The notes under the pieces were generated by a model. That model saw nothing but the letters and a program-made list of their open reading frames with translations, was not told the DNA's origin and searched no databases. Shown here piece after piece: positions 1-7,960 of a stretch of 64,000 bases of DNA (positions are counted from its first letter, which is position 1; the number at the start of each line of letters is the position of its first letter). The stretch spans positions 62,001-126,000 of the forward strand of contig NZ_JAKRFN010000004.1 in assembly GCF_022348085.1 (NCBI RefSeq), written 5' to 3'. The DNA is from Mycobacterium sp. PSTR-4-N. Lineage in GTDB: Bacteria > Actinomycetota > Actinomycetes > Mycobacteriales > Mycobacteriaceae. The position numbers were made by a program, and so were the translations under genes.

Positions 1-272
1 CCAGGTTGCGGGGGTAGTCGACCACTTTCATCGTGTAGGGCGCAGTGCTGAACACTCCGCGGAACTCTTCATCCATGTCGTTCTTGACGTGCAGATCGGC
101 ACCGGGCAGTGCGAGAACGGTGCCGCTGGACGGGATCCCGAGCCGGGTGGTGGTCGCCGCCGTCAGGCCGGCCGACGGTGCGGTCGCGTCGTGGCGGGCC
201 GCGAGCCGATGGGCGAGGCACCCCGCACACAGCAGCGCGAGGATGATCAGGACGACCGCGCGACGTTTCACG
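1..272 (-). CDS. Exported or lipoprotein-like protein, N-terminal part (cut by window edge)
   Basis: A GTG at 272 opens a frame that runs off the left edge after about 90 codons. The N-terminus is a classic signal sequence: basic start (VKRRA), a hydrophobic core (VVLIILALLCAGC) and a cysteine at residue 18 that could be lipidated, although the residues before it (CAG) fit the lipobox only loosely. After it comes a region containing GTVLALPGADLHVKND and VVDYPRNL. The pattern of a beta strand followed by a 'DYPR' turn reminds me of secreted PE-PPE/cutinase-like hydrolase domains of mycobacteria, but too little of the protein is present to call it. The signal peptide is seen directly; the hydrolase idea is only an inference. 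Confidence 0.6.
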
Positions 273-302
273 ATGGCCCGCCTTTGTCCGTGTCTTCTGA
301 GG

Positions 303-926
303 CTATTCCGGGCCCGCGCGACTGTACCTCTGGCACAACATGTCCGTGCTGCCCGTCAGCTGTGAGTCCGGCGTGGATTCGTCGATCCCCAGCCGAGCGC
401 ACAGATCGAGGAACGTCGTCGCGAATGGGTTGTCCGCGACCTGTTCGCGCAGCGCGACCCAGTCGAGCTGCTCGCGAACCCCTCGCGCCACCGGAAGCAG
501 CTTCGCGAAATCGCAGTGGTGTTCGTGCAGCGAGCGCAGCTTCTGCAGCATCACCTCACTCGGCGGGAGCACCGGCATCGACAGAGCGAAGACATCGAGG
601 ACCGGTGCGCCTGCGATCATGCCGCTGTCAACGGGCACCCGGTTGATCTGGTGCAGCACGTCGACGACGGCGGGCCCGTCGACGCTCAGCCCCGCTTTGA
701 ACAACCAGTCCTCGGGAGGCCGCCGGATGTCGAACCCTGCGTTTGCCAGCGCCGCGGCCGCCGCCTCGACGTCGGATTCGGCGACCACGAAATCCACGTC
801 GTGGGTCGGTTCGGGGGCGCCGTGGGCCCACAGCGCGAAACTTCCGGCGAGCGCGAACGGCGGCCCGTCGGCTTTGAGCGCGGACGCCGCACGGCGCAAC
901 GCGTGACGCAGGTCATCAGGGGACAT
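303..926 (-). CDS. Nucleotidyltransferase-fold protein (MNT/AbiEii-like)
   Basis: A 207-residue protein read from ATG 926. The N-terminal half carries FALAGSFALWAHG followed by THDVDFVV, which is the G-S...D-x-D pattern of the minimal nucleotidyltransferase fold that transfers NMP to a substrate or protein. The C-terminal half (MLQKLRSLHEHHCDFAKLLPVARGV) is helical. Such proteins are common in actinobacteria as orphan genes; related folds act as antitoxins or toxins, but no partner HEPN gene sits next to it. The start was placed at 926 because a longer frame would overlap the divergent gene starting at 973. The gene lies 46 bp from that gene, so the two share a promoter region. Fold assignment is fairly secure; substrate and role are unknown. 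Confidence 0.65.
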   Translation of the reverse strand: MSPDDLRHALRRAASALKADGPPFALAGSFALWAHGAPEPTHDVDFVVAESDVEAAAAALANAGFDIRRPPEDWLFKAGLSVDGPAVVDVLHQINRVPVDSGMIAGAPVLDVFALSMPVLPPSEVMLQKLRSLHEHHCDFAKLLPVARGVREQLDWVALREQVADNPFATTFLDLCARLGIDESTPDSQLTGSTDMLCQRYSRAGPE

Positions 927-956
927 TCGCACCGCCGTGGGTTTCGTCTGCAGGGT

Positions 957-972
957 GGGTAGTGGACTACCC
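957..972. promoter_or_regulatory. Perfect inverted repeat abutting the start of the 973 gene
   Basis: GGGTAGT-GG-ACTACCC is a perfect 7-bp dyad with a 2-nt centre. It ends one base before the ATG at 973 and lies between the two divergent genes. It could be a repressor operator or a hairpin that occludes translation initiation. No terminator-like T run follows it. Confidence 0.45.
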
Positions 973-1737
973 ATGAAGTTGGTGACCTTCAACATCCTCC
1001 ACGGGCGCACCGTGGGGGGCGGTGTTGACCTGGACCGCTTCGCCGACTGCATCGCAGGGTTGGACGCCGACATTCTCGCTCTGCAGGAGGTGGACTCGGT
1101 GCAGCAGCGGTCCGGTATGGCCGATCTGACAGCACTGGCCGCCGAGGCCATGGGTGCCCGCAGCCACCGGTTCGTCGCCGCCATCTCGGGCACGCCCGGG
1201 GCGACGTGGATGGCCGCCACGGGGGAGGAGCAGCCGGGCACCGCGGCCTACGGAGTCGCCCTGCTGTCGCGCTATCCCGCCGCCAGCTGGCAGGTGGTGC
1301 GCCTGCCCCGAATCCCGGTTCGATTCCCGATGTACCTGCGCGCACCCAACCGTGTGCAGATCATCCACGAGGAGCCGAGAGCCGCGGTGATCGGACACTT
1401 CGACACCCCGCTCGGCGCGCTCACCGTGGCCAACACGCATCTGTCCTTCGTGCCGGGATGGAATCGGCTACAGCTGCGGCGGCTCCTGCGCGACGTCGAG
1501 GGAATGCCGGCGCCGCGTATCGTGACCGGTGATCTGAACATGTCGCCTGCGGCGGTGCGGCGGCACACCGGGCTGCGGGCACTCGCCTCGGCGGCGACGT
1601 TCCCCGCCGACGTGCCGACCCAGCAGCTCGACCATGTCCTGACCGACGATCCCGGTCTGCAGGTGCGCGCCTGCCGGACACCGGCGGTCGCGATCTCCGA
1701 TCACCGTCCGCTCGTGGTCGACCTGCAGCGCGGCTGA
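973..1737 (+). CDS. Endonuclease/exonuclease/phosphatase family hydrolase
   Basis: A 254-residue protein of the EEP (DNase I-like) fold. The metal- and phosphate-binding motifs appear in order: TFNILHG near the start, LQEVD (metal Glu) around residue 38, a GDLN motif (VTGDLNMSP) around 190, and the terminal SDHRPLVVDL with the catalytic Asp-His pair. Family members cleave phosphodiesters in nucleic acids, sphingomyelin or phosphoinositides, so the substrate cannot be read from the sequence. There is no signal peptide, which points to a cytoplasmic enzyme. ATG 973 places the beta strand MKLVTFNIL at the extreme N-terminus as usual for the family; an upstream in-frame start at 937 would run through the dyad at 957-972. 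Confidence 0.8.
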   Translation: MKLVTFNILHGRTVGGGVDLDRFADCIAGLDADILALQEVDSVQQRSGMADLTALAAEAMGARSHRFVAAISGTPGATWMAATGEEQPGTAAYGVALLSRYPAASWQVVRLPRIPVRFPMYLRAPNRVQIIHEEPRAAVIGHFDTPLGALTVANTHLSFVPGWNRLQLRRLLRDVEGMPAPRIVTGDLNMSPAAVRRHTGLRALASAATFPADVPTQQLDHVLTDDPGLQVRACRTPAVAISDHRPLVVDLQRG

Positions 1738-1744
1738 ACGGGGA

Positions 1745-1758
1745 GGGACTTTCGACCC
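1745..1758. promoter_or_regulatory. Candidate DosR (DevR) box upstream of the universal stress protein gene
   Basis: GGGACTTTCGACCC matches 12 of 14 positions of the DosR core consensus GGGACTWWAGTCCC known from mycobacterial hypoxia genes. It lies about 110 bp upstream of the ATG at 1868, in the intergenic region. A weaker GGGAC half-site starts at 1812. Many mycobacterial universal stress protein genes belong to the DosR dormancy regulon, so the context fits. Confidence 0.6.
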
Positions 1759-1867
1759 TCTGCGTGATGCCGGCAGACCACTGAACGGCGGGATCGGCGC
1801 AGGTAGCGTCGGGGACAAGAGCGGCGAACACCCTGCACCGACGCCGCTCGCTGAGGAGGCGCCTGTC

Positions 1868-2749
1868 ATGTCCCAACCCGCCGCGTCGCTCGGCATCGTC
1901 GTCTGCGTGGACGGCTCCGCGGCGGCCAGGGCGGCCGTCGACTGGGCTGCGCGCAGCGCGGCGCGCCGCCGCGCGACGCTGACGCTGGCCCACGTACTGC
2001 CCTCGGCGAGCCTGCAGTCGTGGGTCCAGGTTCCCCTTCCGCCGGCGTTCTTGAAGGACGAGCAGGAGGCGGCCCGCACGATCCTGGACGACGCCTCCGC
2101 GGTCGCGCGGGCGGCGGCCGGCGAGAGCCTGGGCGGACTGGGCGAGAAGGTCCTCTCCGGTCAGCCCGTGGCCGCGCTGGCCGAGTTGAGCGCCGACGCC
2201 GAGATGATCGTGATCGGGAGCCGGGGGCTCGGCACCTGGGAGCGGCGGCTTCTGGGATCGGTCAGCACGGGGCTGGTGCACCACGCCCGCTGCCCGGTGG
2301 CCGTGATCCGCGACGAAGATCCGCTCATCGCCCATCCGGACGAGGCGCCGGTGGTGGTGGGCATCGACGGATCCCCGGCCAGCGAACACGCCACCGAGAT
2401 CGCCTTCGACGAGGCGTCGCGGCGCGGTGTCGACCTCGTGGCGGTGCACACGTGGAGCGACGCGGGATACGAACTGCCCGCGCAGCCCTGGACCGAGGTG
2501 CAGCCGGAAGAGGACATGCTGCTGGCCGAGCGGCTCGCGGGCTGGCAGGAGCGCTACCCCGACGTCACGGTGCGCCGGGTGGTCTGTCGAGACCAGCCGG
2601 CTCGCCGGCTTCTCGACGAGGCCGCGACCGCCCAGTTGGTGGTCGTCGGCAGTCACGGCCGCGGCGGATTCGCCGGCATGCTGCTGGGTTCGGTGAGCAC
2701 CCAGGTGGTGCAGTCCGCCCGCACCCCGGTGATCGTCGCGCGCCGTTAG
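1868..2749 (+). CDS. Universal stress protein, tandem UspA domains
   Basis: A 293-residue protein made of two UspA domains (about 1-150 and 155-293). Both domains keep the nucleotide-binding signature: GSRGLGTWERRLLGSVS in the first and GSHGRGGFAGMLLGSVS in the second, so both probably bind ATP. Mycobacterial two-domain Usp proteins accumulate in hypoxia, nitric oxide stress and stationary phase. The start is supported by GAGGAGG about 8 nt upstream. The upstream DosR-like box (1745-1758) predicts induction by DosS/DosT-DosR. Its stop overlaps that of the convergent acyl-CoA dehydrogenase gene by 4 nt. Confidence 0.9.
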   Translation: MSQPAASLGIVVCVDGSAAARAAVDWAARSAARRRATLTLAHVLPSASLQSWVQVPLPPAFLKDEQEAARTILDDASAVARAAAGESLGGLGEKVLSGQPVAALAELSADAEMIVIGSRGLGTWERRLLGSVSTGLVHHARCPVAVIRDEDPLIAHPDEAPVVVGIDGSPASEHATEIAFDEASRRGVDLVAVHTWSDAGYELPAQPWTEVQPEEDMLLAERLAGWQERYPDVTVRRVVCRDQPARRLLDEAATAQLVVVGSHGRGGFAGMLLGSVSTQVVQSARTPVIVARR

Positions 2750-3879
2750 GTGGTCAGCGCCGCATACCGGTCGACGTGGAAGTCTGTTGAGCCGAACTCG
2801 AACTGCAGGGCGGTCAACCGCTTGAAATAGTGGCCTATCGCCAATTCCTCGGTCATGCCCATGCCGCCGTGCACTTGGACCGCCTGCTGGCCGACGAAGC
2901 GGGCCGCGCGCCCCACGGTCGCCTTGGCCGCCGAGACCGCCCTGGCGCGCGTGGCGGCGTCGTCGTCATCGAGATGCAGGACCGCGAGATGGACAGCGGC
3001 GGCAGCCTGCTCGAGCTCCATGTACATGTCGACCATCCGATGCTGCAGCACCTGGAACGAGCCAATCGGCTGCCCGAACTGCGTGCGCTGCTTGGCATAG
3101 TCGACCGTGTCGGCAAGGACCTTGCGCATCGCGCCGACCGCTTCGGCGCACACCGCGGCTGCTCCCTCGTCACGGGCCCGGGAGAGCGACGGCCAGGCGC
3201 GACCCTCCTCGCCCAGCAGCGTGGCCCGCACCCGCGTCATCGTGATGTCCGAGGCGTATCTGTCGTCGATCGTGCGGTAATGGTGCATCTGCAACCCGTC
3301 GGGATCTGAGGTGATGTCGACGACGAACAGCGAGACACCGTCGCTGTCGGCACGGGCACCCGAGGTGCGCGCGGTGACGAGCACGCTGTCGGCCAGCGGC
3401 GTGCTCACCGAGACGATCTTCGTTCCCGTCAGCACCCAGCCGTCTCCCTCGCACTCCGCCACGGTCGATACGTCCTGCCAATGCTCACCCGACGTCGGTT
3501 CGGTGGCTGCCACCGTGACCACCGTTGTCCCCGAGACGATTCCGTCGAGAAGGGCGGCAGCGGTCGATCCACCCGCGCGGCGCAGCAGCCCGGCCGCCAC
3601 CACCGCGGTGTCGACGTAGGGCTCGACCGCCAGCGCGTGGCCCAGCGCCTCGCAGATCAACATCATCTCGACAGGACCGCCGCCGATCCCGCCACAGTCC
3701 TCGGGCAACAAGGCGCCCAGGATGCCCAACTCCTGGGCGAATGCGCGCCAGATCTCGGGCTGCCAACCTGCTCCGGATGTGACTGCAGCGCGGCTCTTTT
3801 CGAGATCGTAACGCGTGGCCAGGAACCGCGTCAGGCCGGTGCACAACAGCTGCTGCTCGTCGTCGAACGTGAAGTCCAT
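2746..3879 (-). CDS. Acyl-CoA dehydrogenase, second subunit of a FadE pair
   Basis: A 377-residue flavoprotein of the acyl-CoA dehydrogenase family that introduces the alpha-beta double bond in acyl-CoA thioesters. Visible features are the N-terminal helical domain, the mid-barrel segment VTVAATEPTSG, and the C-terminal helices with QQAVQVHGGMGMTEELAIGHYFKRL. The canonical catalytic glutamate loop (EGTSEIQ) is absent near the C-terminus, where LQFEFGSTDFH is found instead. Together with the larger FadE 22 nt upstream this resembles the heteromeric acyl-CoA dehydrogenases of mycobacteria (for example the steroid side-chain ChsE pairs) and pimeloyl-CoA dehydrogenase small subunits. The substrate is unknown. 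Confidence 0.85.
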   Translation of the reverse strand: MDFTFDDEQQLLCTGLTRFLATRYDLEKSRAAVTSGAGWQPEIWRAFAQELGILGALLPEDCGGIGGGPVEMMLICEALGHALAVEPYVDTAVVAAGLLRRAGGSTAAALLDGIVSGTTVVTVAATEPTSGEHWQDVSTVAECEGDGWVLTGTKIVSVSTPLADSVLVTARTSGARADSDGVSLFVVDITSDPDGLQMHHYRTIDDRYASDITMTRVRATLLGEEGRAWPSLSRARDEGAAAVCAEAVGAMRKVLADTVDYAKQRTQFGQPIGSFQVLQHRMVDMYMELEQAAAAVHLAVLHLDDDDAATRARAVSAAKATVGRAARFVGQQAVQVHGGMGMTEELAIGHYFKRLTALQFEFGSTDFHVDRYAALTT

Positions 3880-3901
3880 TCTCTGCCTCTCTCGAGCCCC
3901 T

Positions 3902-5134
3902 CTACAGTCCCAGCGCCGCTTTGGCCAGGATGTTGCGTTGGATCTCGTTGCTGCCTGCGTAGATCGAGCCGGCGCGATCGTTGAGATACCGCAGGGGAGC
4001 CACCGCCTGCCACGGCTCGCCGGACACGTAGCCGTCTGCCGGCGGCTCGAAGTGGGCGATCGGACCGCCCGGACACGCGGCGTGCGGCTGATACGCCCGC
4101 CCCCGGGGTCCGGCTGCCTCCATGGCCAATTCGGTGATGTGCTGGCTCAACTCGGTGCTGAGCACCTTGAGCATGGAGGACTTGGCGCCCGGATTGCCGC
4201 CCGCAGCCACCACCGCGAGCACCTGGTACTCGAGGATCTCCAGGACATCGGTGCGGATCCGGACGTCGGCGAGCTTGCGGGCGAACGCCGGGTGATCGAG
4301 TAGTCGCCCGCCGGTCGGTCCGGGTTGTTCGGCGGCGACCGCGGCGATGTTCTCGGCCATGACCTGCAGGGCCGGCGCCGCCGCGCCGCCGCCCCGCTCG
4401 AACTCCAGCAGATACTTCGCCACCGTCCAGCCGTCGTCGATCGCACCGACGACATTGGTCTTGGGCACCCGGACCTCGTCGAAGAACACCTGGTTCTGCA
4501 CCTCTTCTCCGGAGGTCATCACCAGCGGCCGGATCTCGATTCCCGGTGCCGTCAGATCGATCAGCACGAACGTGATGCCACGTTGCTTCTTCTCCGATCG
4601 GGACGTGCGTACCAGGGCGAACATCCAGTTGGCTTCCCGGGCATGGGTGGTCCAGATCTTGCTGCCCGTGCACACCAGGTGCTCGCCGTCGTCGCGGGCG
4701 GCCATCGACAGTGCGGCGAGGTCCGAACCAGCCTCCGGCTCCGAGTAGCCCTGGCAGAAGAACACCTCGCCGGTGAGGATTCGCGGCAGGAAGTAGTCCT
4801 TCTGGGTGTCCGTGCCGAACTCGATGATGGCGTGAGCGACCATGCGGATGCCCATCGGGGACAGCGACGGCGCACCGGCGAGTGTCGACTCCCTGCTGAA
4901 GATGTAGTGCTGCGTCAGCGTCCAGTCGCAGCCGCCGTACGCGACGGGCCATGCCGGGGCGGCCCAGCCCCTCTCGTGCAGGATGGCCTGCCACTCCATG
5001 CTGGCGTCGTGGTCGGCGTACACGCTGGTCATCAGCCGGCCCGCGCGGCGCAGATGCGGGGTGAGGCGTTCGTCGAGGAAGGACCGTACCTCGTCGCGGA
5101 AGGCGAGATCGGCGGGCGACCAGGTCAGGTTCAT
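3902..5134 (-). CDS. Acyl-CoA dehydrogenase, first subunit of a FadE pair
   Basis: A 410-residue acyl-CoA dehydrogenase. The central domain has FFCQGYSEPEAGSDLAAL and the flavin-contacting MWTTHAREANW-like strand (KIWTTHAREANWMF), and the C-terminal part ends in GSIYAGSNEIQRNILAK, where alanine replaces the usual catalytic glutamate before GSNEIQ. This is typical of FadE proteins that work as alpha-beta heteromers, matching the adjacent second FadE gene downstream. The ATG at 5134 is 6 nt from a TACTCT -10 element (complement of 5141-5146), which predicts a leaderless transcript. A dyad just upstream probably binds a repressor. The pair likely degrades a CoA-activated ring or branched substrate, but which one cannot be told. 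Confidence 0.88.
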   Translation of the reverse strand: MNLTWSPADLAFRDEVRSFLDERLTPHLRRAGRLMTSVYADHDASMEWQAILHERGWAAPAWPVAYGGCDWTLTQHYIFSRESTLAGAPSLSPMGIRMVAHAIIEFGTDTQKDYFLPRILTGEVFFCQGYSEPEAGSDLAALSMAARDDGEHLVCTGSKIWTTHAREANWMFALVRTSRSEKKQRGITFVLIDLTAPGIEIRPLVMTSGEEVQNQVFFDEVRVPKTNVVGAIDDGWTVAKYLLEFERGGGAAAPALQVMAENIAAVAAEQPGPTGGRLLDHPAFARKLADVRIRTDVLEILEYQVLAVVAAGGNPGAKSSMLKVLSTELSQHITELAMEAAGPRGRAYQPHAACPGGPIAHFEPPADGYVSGEPWQAVAPLRYLNDRAGSIYAGSNEIQRNILAKAALGL

Positions 5135-5140
5135 GCCAAG

Positions 5141-5163
5141 AGAGTAAACCTAGTTAGTTAGGT
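5141..5163 (-). promoter_or_regulatory. Leaderless promoter and imperfect palindromic operator of the FadE pair
   Basis: On the minus strand TACTCT (5146-5141) fits the mycobacterial -10 consensus TANNNT and ends 6 nt before the ATG at 5134. Directly upstream, 5148-5163 reads ACCTAGTTAGTTAGGT on the plus strand, a dyad with 12 of 16 symmetric positions and an internal TTAG repeat. Its position across the -10/-35 spacer suggests repressor binding, for example by a TetR- or GntR-type regulator encoded elsewhere. Confidence 0.5.
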
Positions 5164-5296
5164 GAGGAACCCGCCCGCCGTCGGCCGTGCCGGCCGGCGC
5201 GCGACCGGTGGTACGTTGATCGTGTTGCCGCGTGCAGTGATGATGAATCCTCGCAACGCCCCACTCGGCTAGTGGCGACCCAGCTGTCAGGACAAT

Positions 5297-6091
5297 GTGG
5301 ACTCGCCGACGCTCTCGGCAAACCAAAGGCAGATAACGGTGTATCCGGATGTGGTGTGGCAGGACGAGGTCGACGTGGTGTGCACCGACGTCGGCCCAGC
5401 GGGCCTGCTGTGCGCGCTGGCTGCGTCTGCCCGGGGTGGTGACGTCCTGATCGTCGCGCAGCGGCGCCGCGCACGGACCTGGTTCGAGACGCTGCGCGGG
5501 GACGCGGCCACCTCGGCGTACACCGCGGCGCTGATCGACGACATCGACGTCAAGGCATTGCCCCACCAACCCGAGTTGGCGGTCCGCGCCGTCAGCCCCG
5601 TGGAGAGTGCGTCCAACGGGCGCAAGCGGCGTACGGTCCCGCCGTTCGACGGCGGCAGGCTTCGACGGTGGACAGGGGAGTGCATCGCCTCGCCGTCGGG
5701 GTACCTCTACACGCAAGTCAACGGGTGGCCGTCCACCCGCGTGCAGTCCGCCGACGGTGACATCGTGGACGTGATCACCGCCGACGTCCCGGCCGACGCG
5801 GTCGCCGAGCCCGGGGGACTCGACTCCTGGTTGACCGGACAGGCCCAGGCGCGCGACCTCGTCGCACAGCCGGTCGACGCCATCGACCGACTGGTGTTCG
5901 ACGACTCGACGGTGGTCGGGGTGGTCTTCGCCACCGCGGACGGCCCCCTGGCCGTCCGCGTCCGGCACGGCGTGCTGGTGTGCGGCCCGCCCGGGGTGGC
6001 CGTGCAGACCGACGGCCCGGCCGGAACGGTGGCCCTCGTCGGCCGCTCGGCCAGTCGCTTCGGCCGGGTCGAGTTGCTCACCGACGGCTGA
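5297..6091 (+). CDS. Hypothetical protein with degenerate FAD/NAD-binding Rossmann motif
   Basis: A 264-residue protein I cannot assign to a named family. Near the N-terminus, DVVCTDVGPAGLLCALAASARG followed by a hydrophobic strand (DVLIVAQ) resembles the beta-alpha-beta dinucleotide-binding start of FAD-dependent oxidoreductases, but the glycine pattern is reduced to T-D-V-G-P-A-G. A later strand (VVGVVFATADG...VLVCGPPGVAV) resembles the second half of an FAD-binding domain, as in KstD-like flavoproteins, with the substrate domain missing. It could be a shortened, possibly non-catalytic flavoprotein relative. The start could be GTG 5297 or GTG 5339, both with weak ribosome sites. It is divergent from the FadE pair. 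Confidence 0.55.
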   Translation: MDSPTLSANQRQITVYPDVVWQDEVDVVCTDVGPAGLLCALAASARGGDVLIVAQRRRARTWFETLRGDAATSAYTAALIDDIDVKALPHQPELAVRAVSPVESASNGRKRRTVPPFDGGRLRRWTGECIASPSGYLYTQVNGWPSTRVQSADGDIVDVITADVPADAVAEPGGLDSWLTGQAQARDLVAQPVDAIDRLVFDDSTVVGVVFATADGPLAVRVRHGVLVCGPPGVAVQTDGPAGTVALVGRSASRFGRVELLTDG

Positions 6092-6109
6092 GCCGGTTTC
6101 TGCGTCGGC

Positions 6110-7939
6110 TCAGAAGGAGACGTCGATGCGGCCCTTGGCCAGCAGAGACTCCATCGGCCCGGCGGCGATCGGCCGCGACAGCAGGAATCCTTGAGCGCGA
6201 TGGCATCCGTGGCGCAGCAGCGTCAGCGCCGCGGCCTGGGTTTCGACCCCCTCGGCGACCAACTCGAGGCCGAACGCCTCGGCCAGCGCGATGATGGCTC
6301 GCACGATGGCCAGATCGCCTGGGTCAGAACCTAATTCGGTCACAAAGCTACGGTCGATCTTGAGGGTGTCGACCGGCAGCGATTTCAACTGCGACAGGGC
6401 GCTGTACCCGGTGCCGAAGTCGTCGATGGCGACCAGGACACCGGCCTCTTTCAGGCCTGCGAGCGTGATGCGCGTCGTCTCGATGTCCTGGACCACCACC
6501 GTCTCGGTGATCTCCAGGCACACCGAACCCGGCGGCAGGCCGTTGTCCGCCATCGCGCCTTTGACGGTCTCCACGAATCCGTCGGTGACCAGCTGAACGG
6601 GGGACACGTTGATCCGCATCACCGATTCTCCGCCGTGGCCGCGGGACCGCCAGGCCGCGAACTCCGCGCACGCGGTACGCAGCACCCACCGGCCCAGTTC
6701 GCCGGCCATGTTGATCGACTCCGCCACACCGATGAACGAATCGGGGGTCAGCAGGCCCCGCGTCGGGTGCTGCCAGCGCACCAGCGCTTCCATCGCGACG
6801 ATGTCGCCGGTCCTCATGTCGATCTCGGGCAGATAGTGCAGCAGTAGTGCACCACTTTCGACCACGGTCTGCAGATGCAGCTCGATGTCGTTGCGGAACT
6901 CGTTCTCCAGCGACATGTCGTCGGTGAACACCGAAACCTGGTTGCCGCCAGAGTTTTTCGCGGTCAGCACGGCCTGATCGGCCCGGCGCAGCAGATCGGA
7001 GGTGCTGTCGTGTCCGGGCACCCCCAGTGCGACCCCGATGCTCACGGTGCGCGTCAGCATCTCGCCGTCGATGGACACCCGCTCCCGCAGGGCTGCCTGC
7101 AACCGCACTGCGAGCGCCTCTGCGGCATCTGCGTCCATCGGATCGGCGGGCACCACGACGAACTCGTCGCCGCCGAGTCGCGCGATCAGGGTGGGCCCGT
7201 CGGCGCTGCGCCGGAGCCGCTCGGCGAGCACCCTGATGAACCAATCACCCGCAGTGTGGCCCAGGTAGTCGTTGATCGCCTTGAGTCGGTCGAGGTCGAA
7301 GAACAGGGCCGACACCGGTCCGGGCTGACCGTCGGCCAGACGTGCGTCCAAATGGCTGAGCAGAGCGCGCCGGTTGAAGAGCCCGGTCAGATCGTCATGG
7401 TCGGCGAGATAGCGCAGCTGCTCTTCGGCGTCGACGCGCGCCTGGACCTGTGCGAGCAGGGATGCGATCGCTTTGAGCGCGTTGAGCTCGGCCTCTGTCC
7501 AGTTACGGTCGCCGAACTTCACGAAGCCCAGCACTCCGGACGTCACCTCGCCGGAGAGCAGCGGCACGCAGGCCATCGAGGTCGCCGCGACCTGCCGGCC
7601 CTCGTTGATCGTGCGTTGGTAGTCGTCGGTGGCCGGTTCCGGCCGGAAGACCACGGGCTCCTTCTGGTGCTCGGCCATGGCGAAGACGGGATCGGCGTCG
7701 GTGAAGTACACGACGGCCAGCGGATCCGGGTCCGGGATGCCGGGCCGCACCGGCCACTCGGCCACGAGGACGGACGCCCGGATCGTGTGGTCGTTGCGCC
7801 GCAGGAAGCTGACGTCGACGCCGAAGTACGCCACCAGATCCGCCAGCACGTTCTGGCACACCTCTTTGGCCGTCGCCGACGTGGCACCCATGAGTTGCGT
7901 CGCGACCGATGTCACCACCAGGTCCAGGCTCTCGGGCAA
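6110..7939 (-). CDS. dcpA: Bifunctional cyclic di-GMP synthase/phosphodiesterase (GAF-GGDEF-EAL)
   Basis: A 609-residue cytoplasmic protein with GAF (about 20-170), GGDEF (about 175-340) and EAL (about 350-605) domains. The diguanylate cyclase signature RLGGDEF is intact at 255-260. The phosphodiesterase keeps EALVR (384-388), INVSP, LEITET, DDFGTGYSAL, LKIDRSF and EGVET, so both activities are plausible. No RxxD inhibitory site occurs at the usual spacing before GGDEF. Length, domain order and the adjacent ThiF-nitroreductase gene match M. tuberculosis Rv1354c and M. smegmatis DcpA, which both make and degrade c-di-GMP. The TTG start at 7939 is supported by GGAGAGGG about 5 nt upstream. The GAF domain probably senses a small ligand. 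Confidence 0.9.
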   Translation of the reverse strand: MPESLDLVVTSVATQLMGATSATAKEVCQNVLADLVAYFGVDVSFLRRNDHTIRASVLVAEWPVRPGIPDPDPLAVVYFTDADPVFAMAEHQKEPVVFRPEPATDDYQRTINEGRQVAATSMACVPLLSGEVTSGVLGFVKFGDRNWTEAELNALKAIASLLAQVQARVDAEEQLRYLADHDDLTGLFNRRALLSHLDARLADGQPGPVSALFFDLDRLKAINDYLGHTAGDWFIRVLAERLRRSADGPTLIARLGGDEFVVVPADPMDADAAEALAVRLQAALRERVSIDGEMLTRTVSIGVALGVPGHDSTSDLLRRADQAVLTAKNSGGNQVSVFTDDMSLENEFRNDIELHLQTVVESGALLLHYLPEIDMRTGDIVAMEALVRWQHPTRGLLTPDSFIGVAESINMAGELGRWVLRTACAEFAAWRSRGHGGESVMRINVSPVQLVTDGFVETVKGAMADNGLPPGSVCLEITETVVVQDIETTRITLAGLKEAGVLVAIDDFGTGYSALSQLKSLPVDTLKIDRSFVTELGSDPGDLAIVRAIIALAEAFGLELVAEGVETQAAALTLLRHGCHRAQGFLLSRPIAAGPMESLLAKGRIDVSF

Positions 7940-7960
7940 GCGACCCTCTCCGTATCCGCG

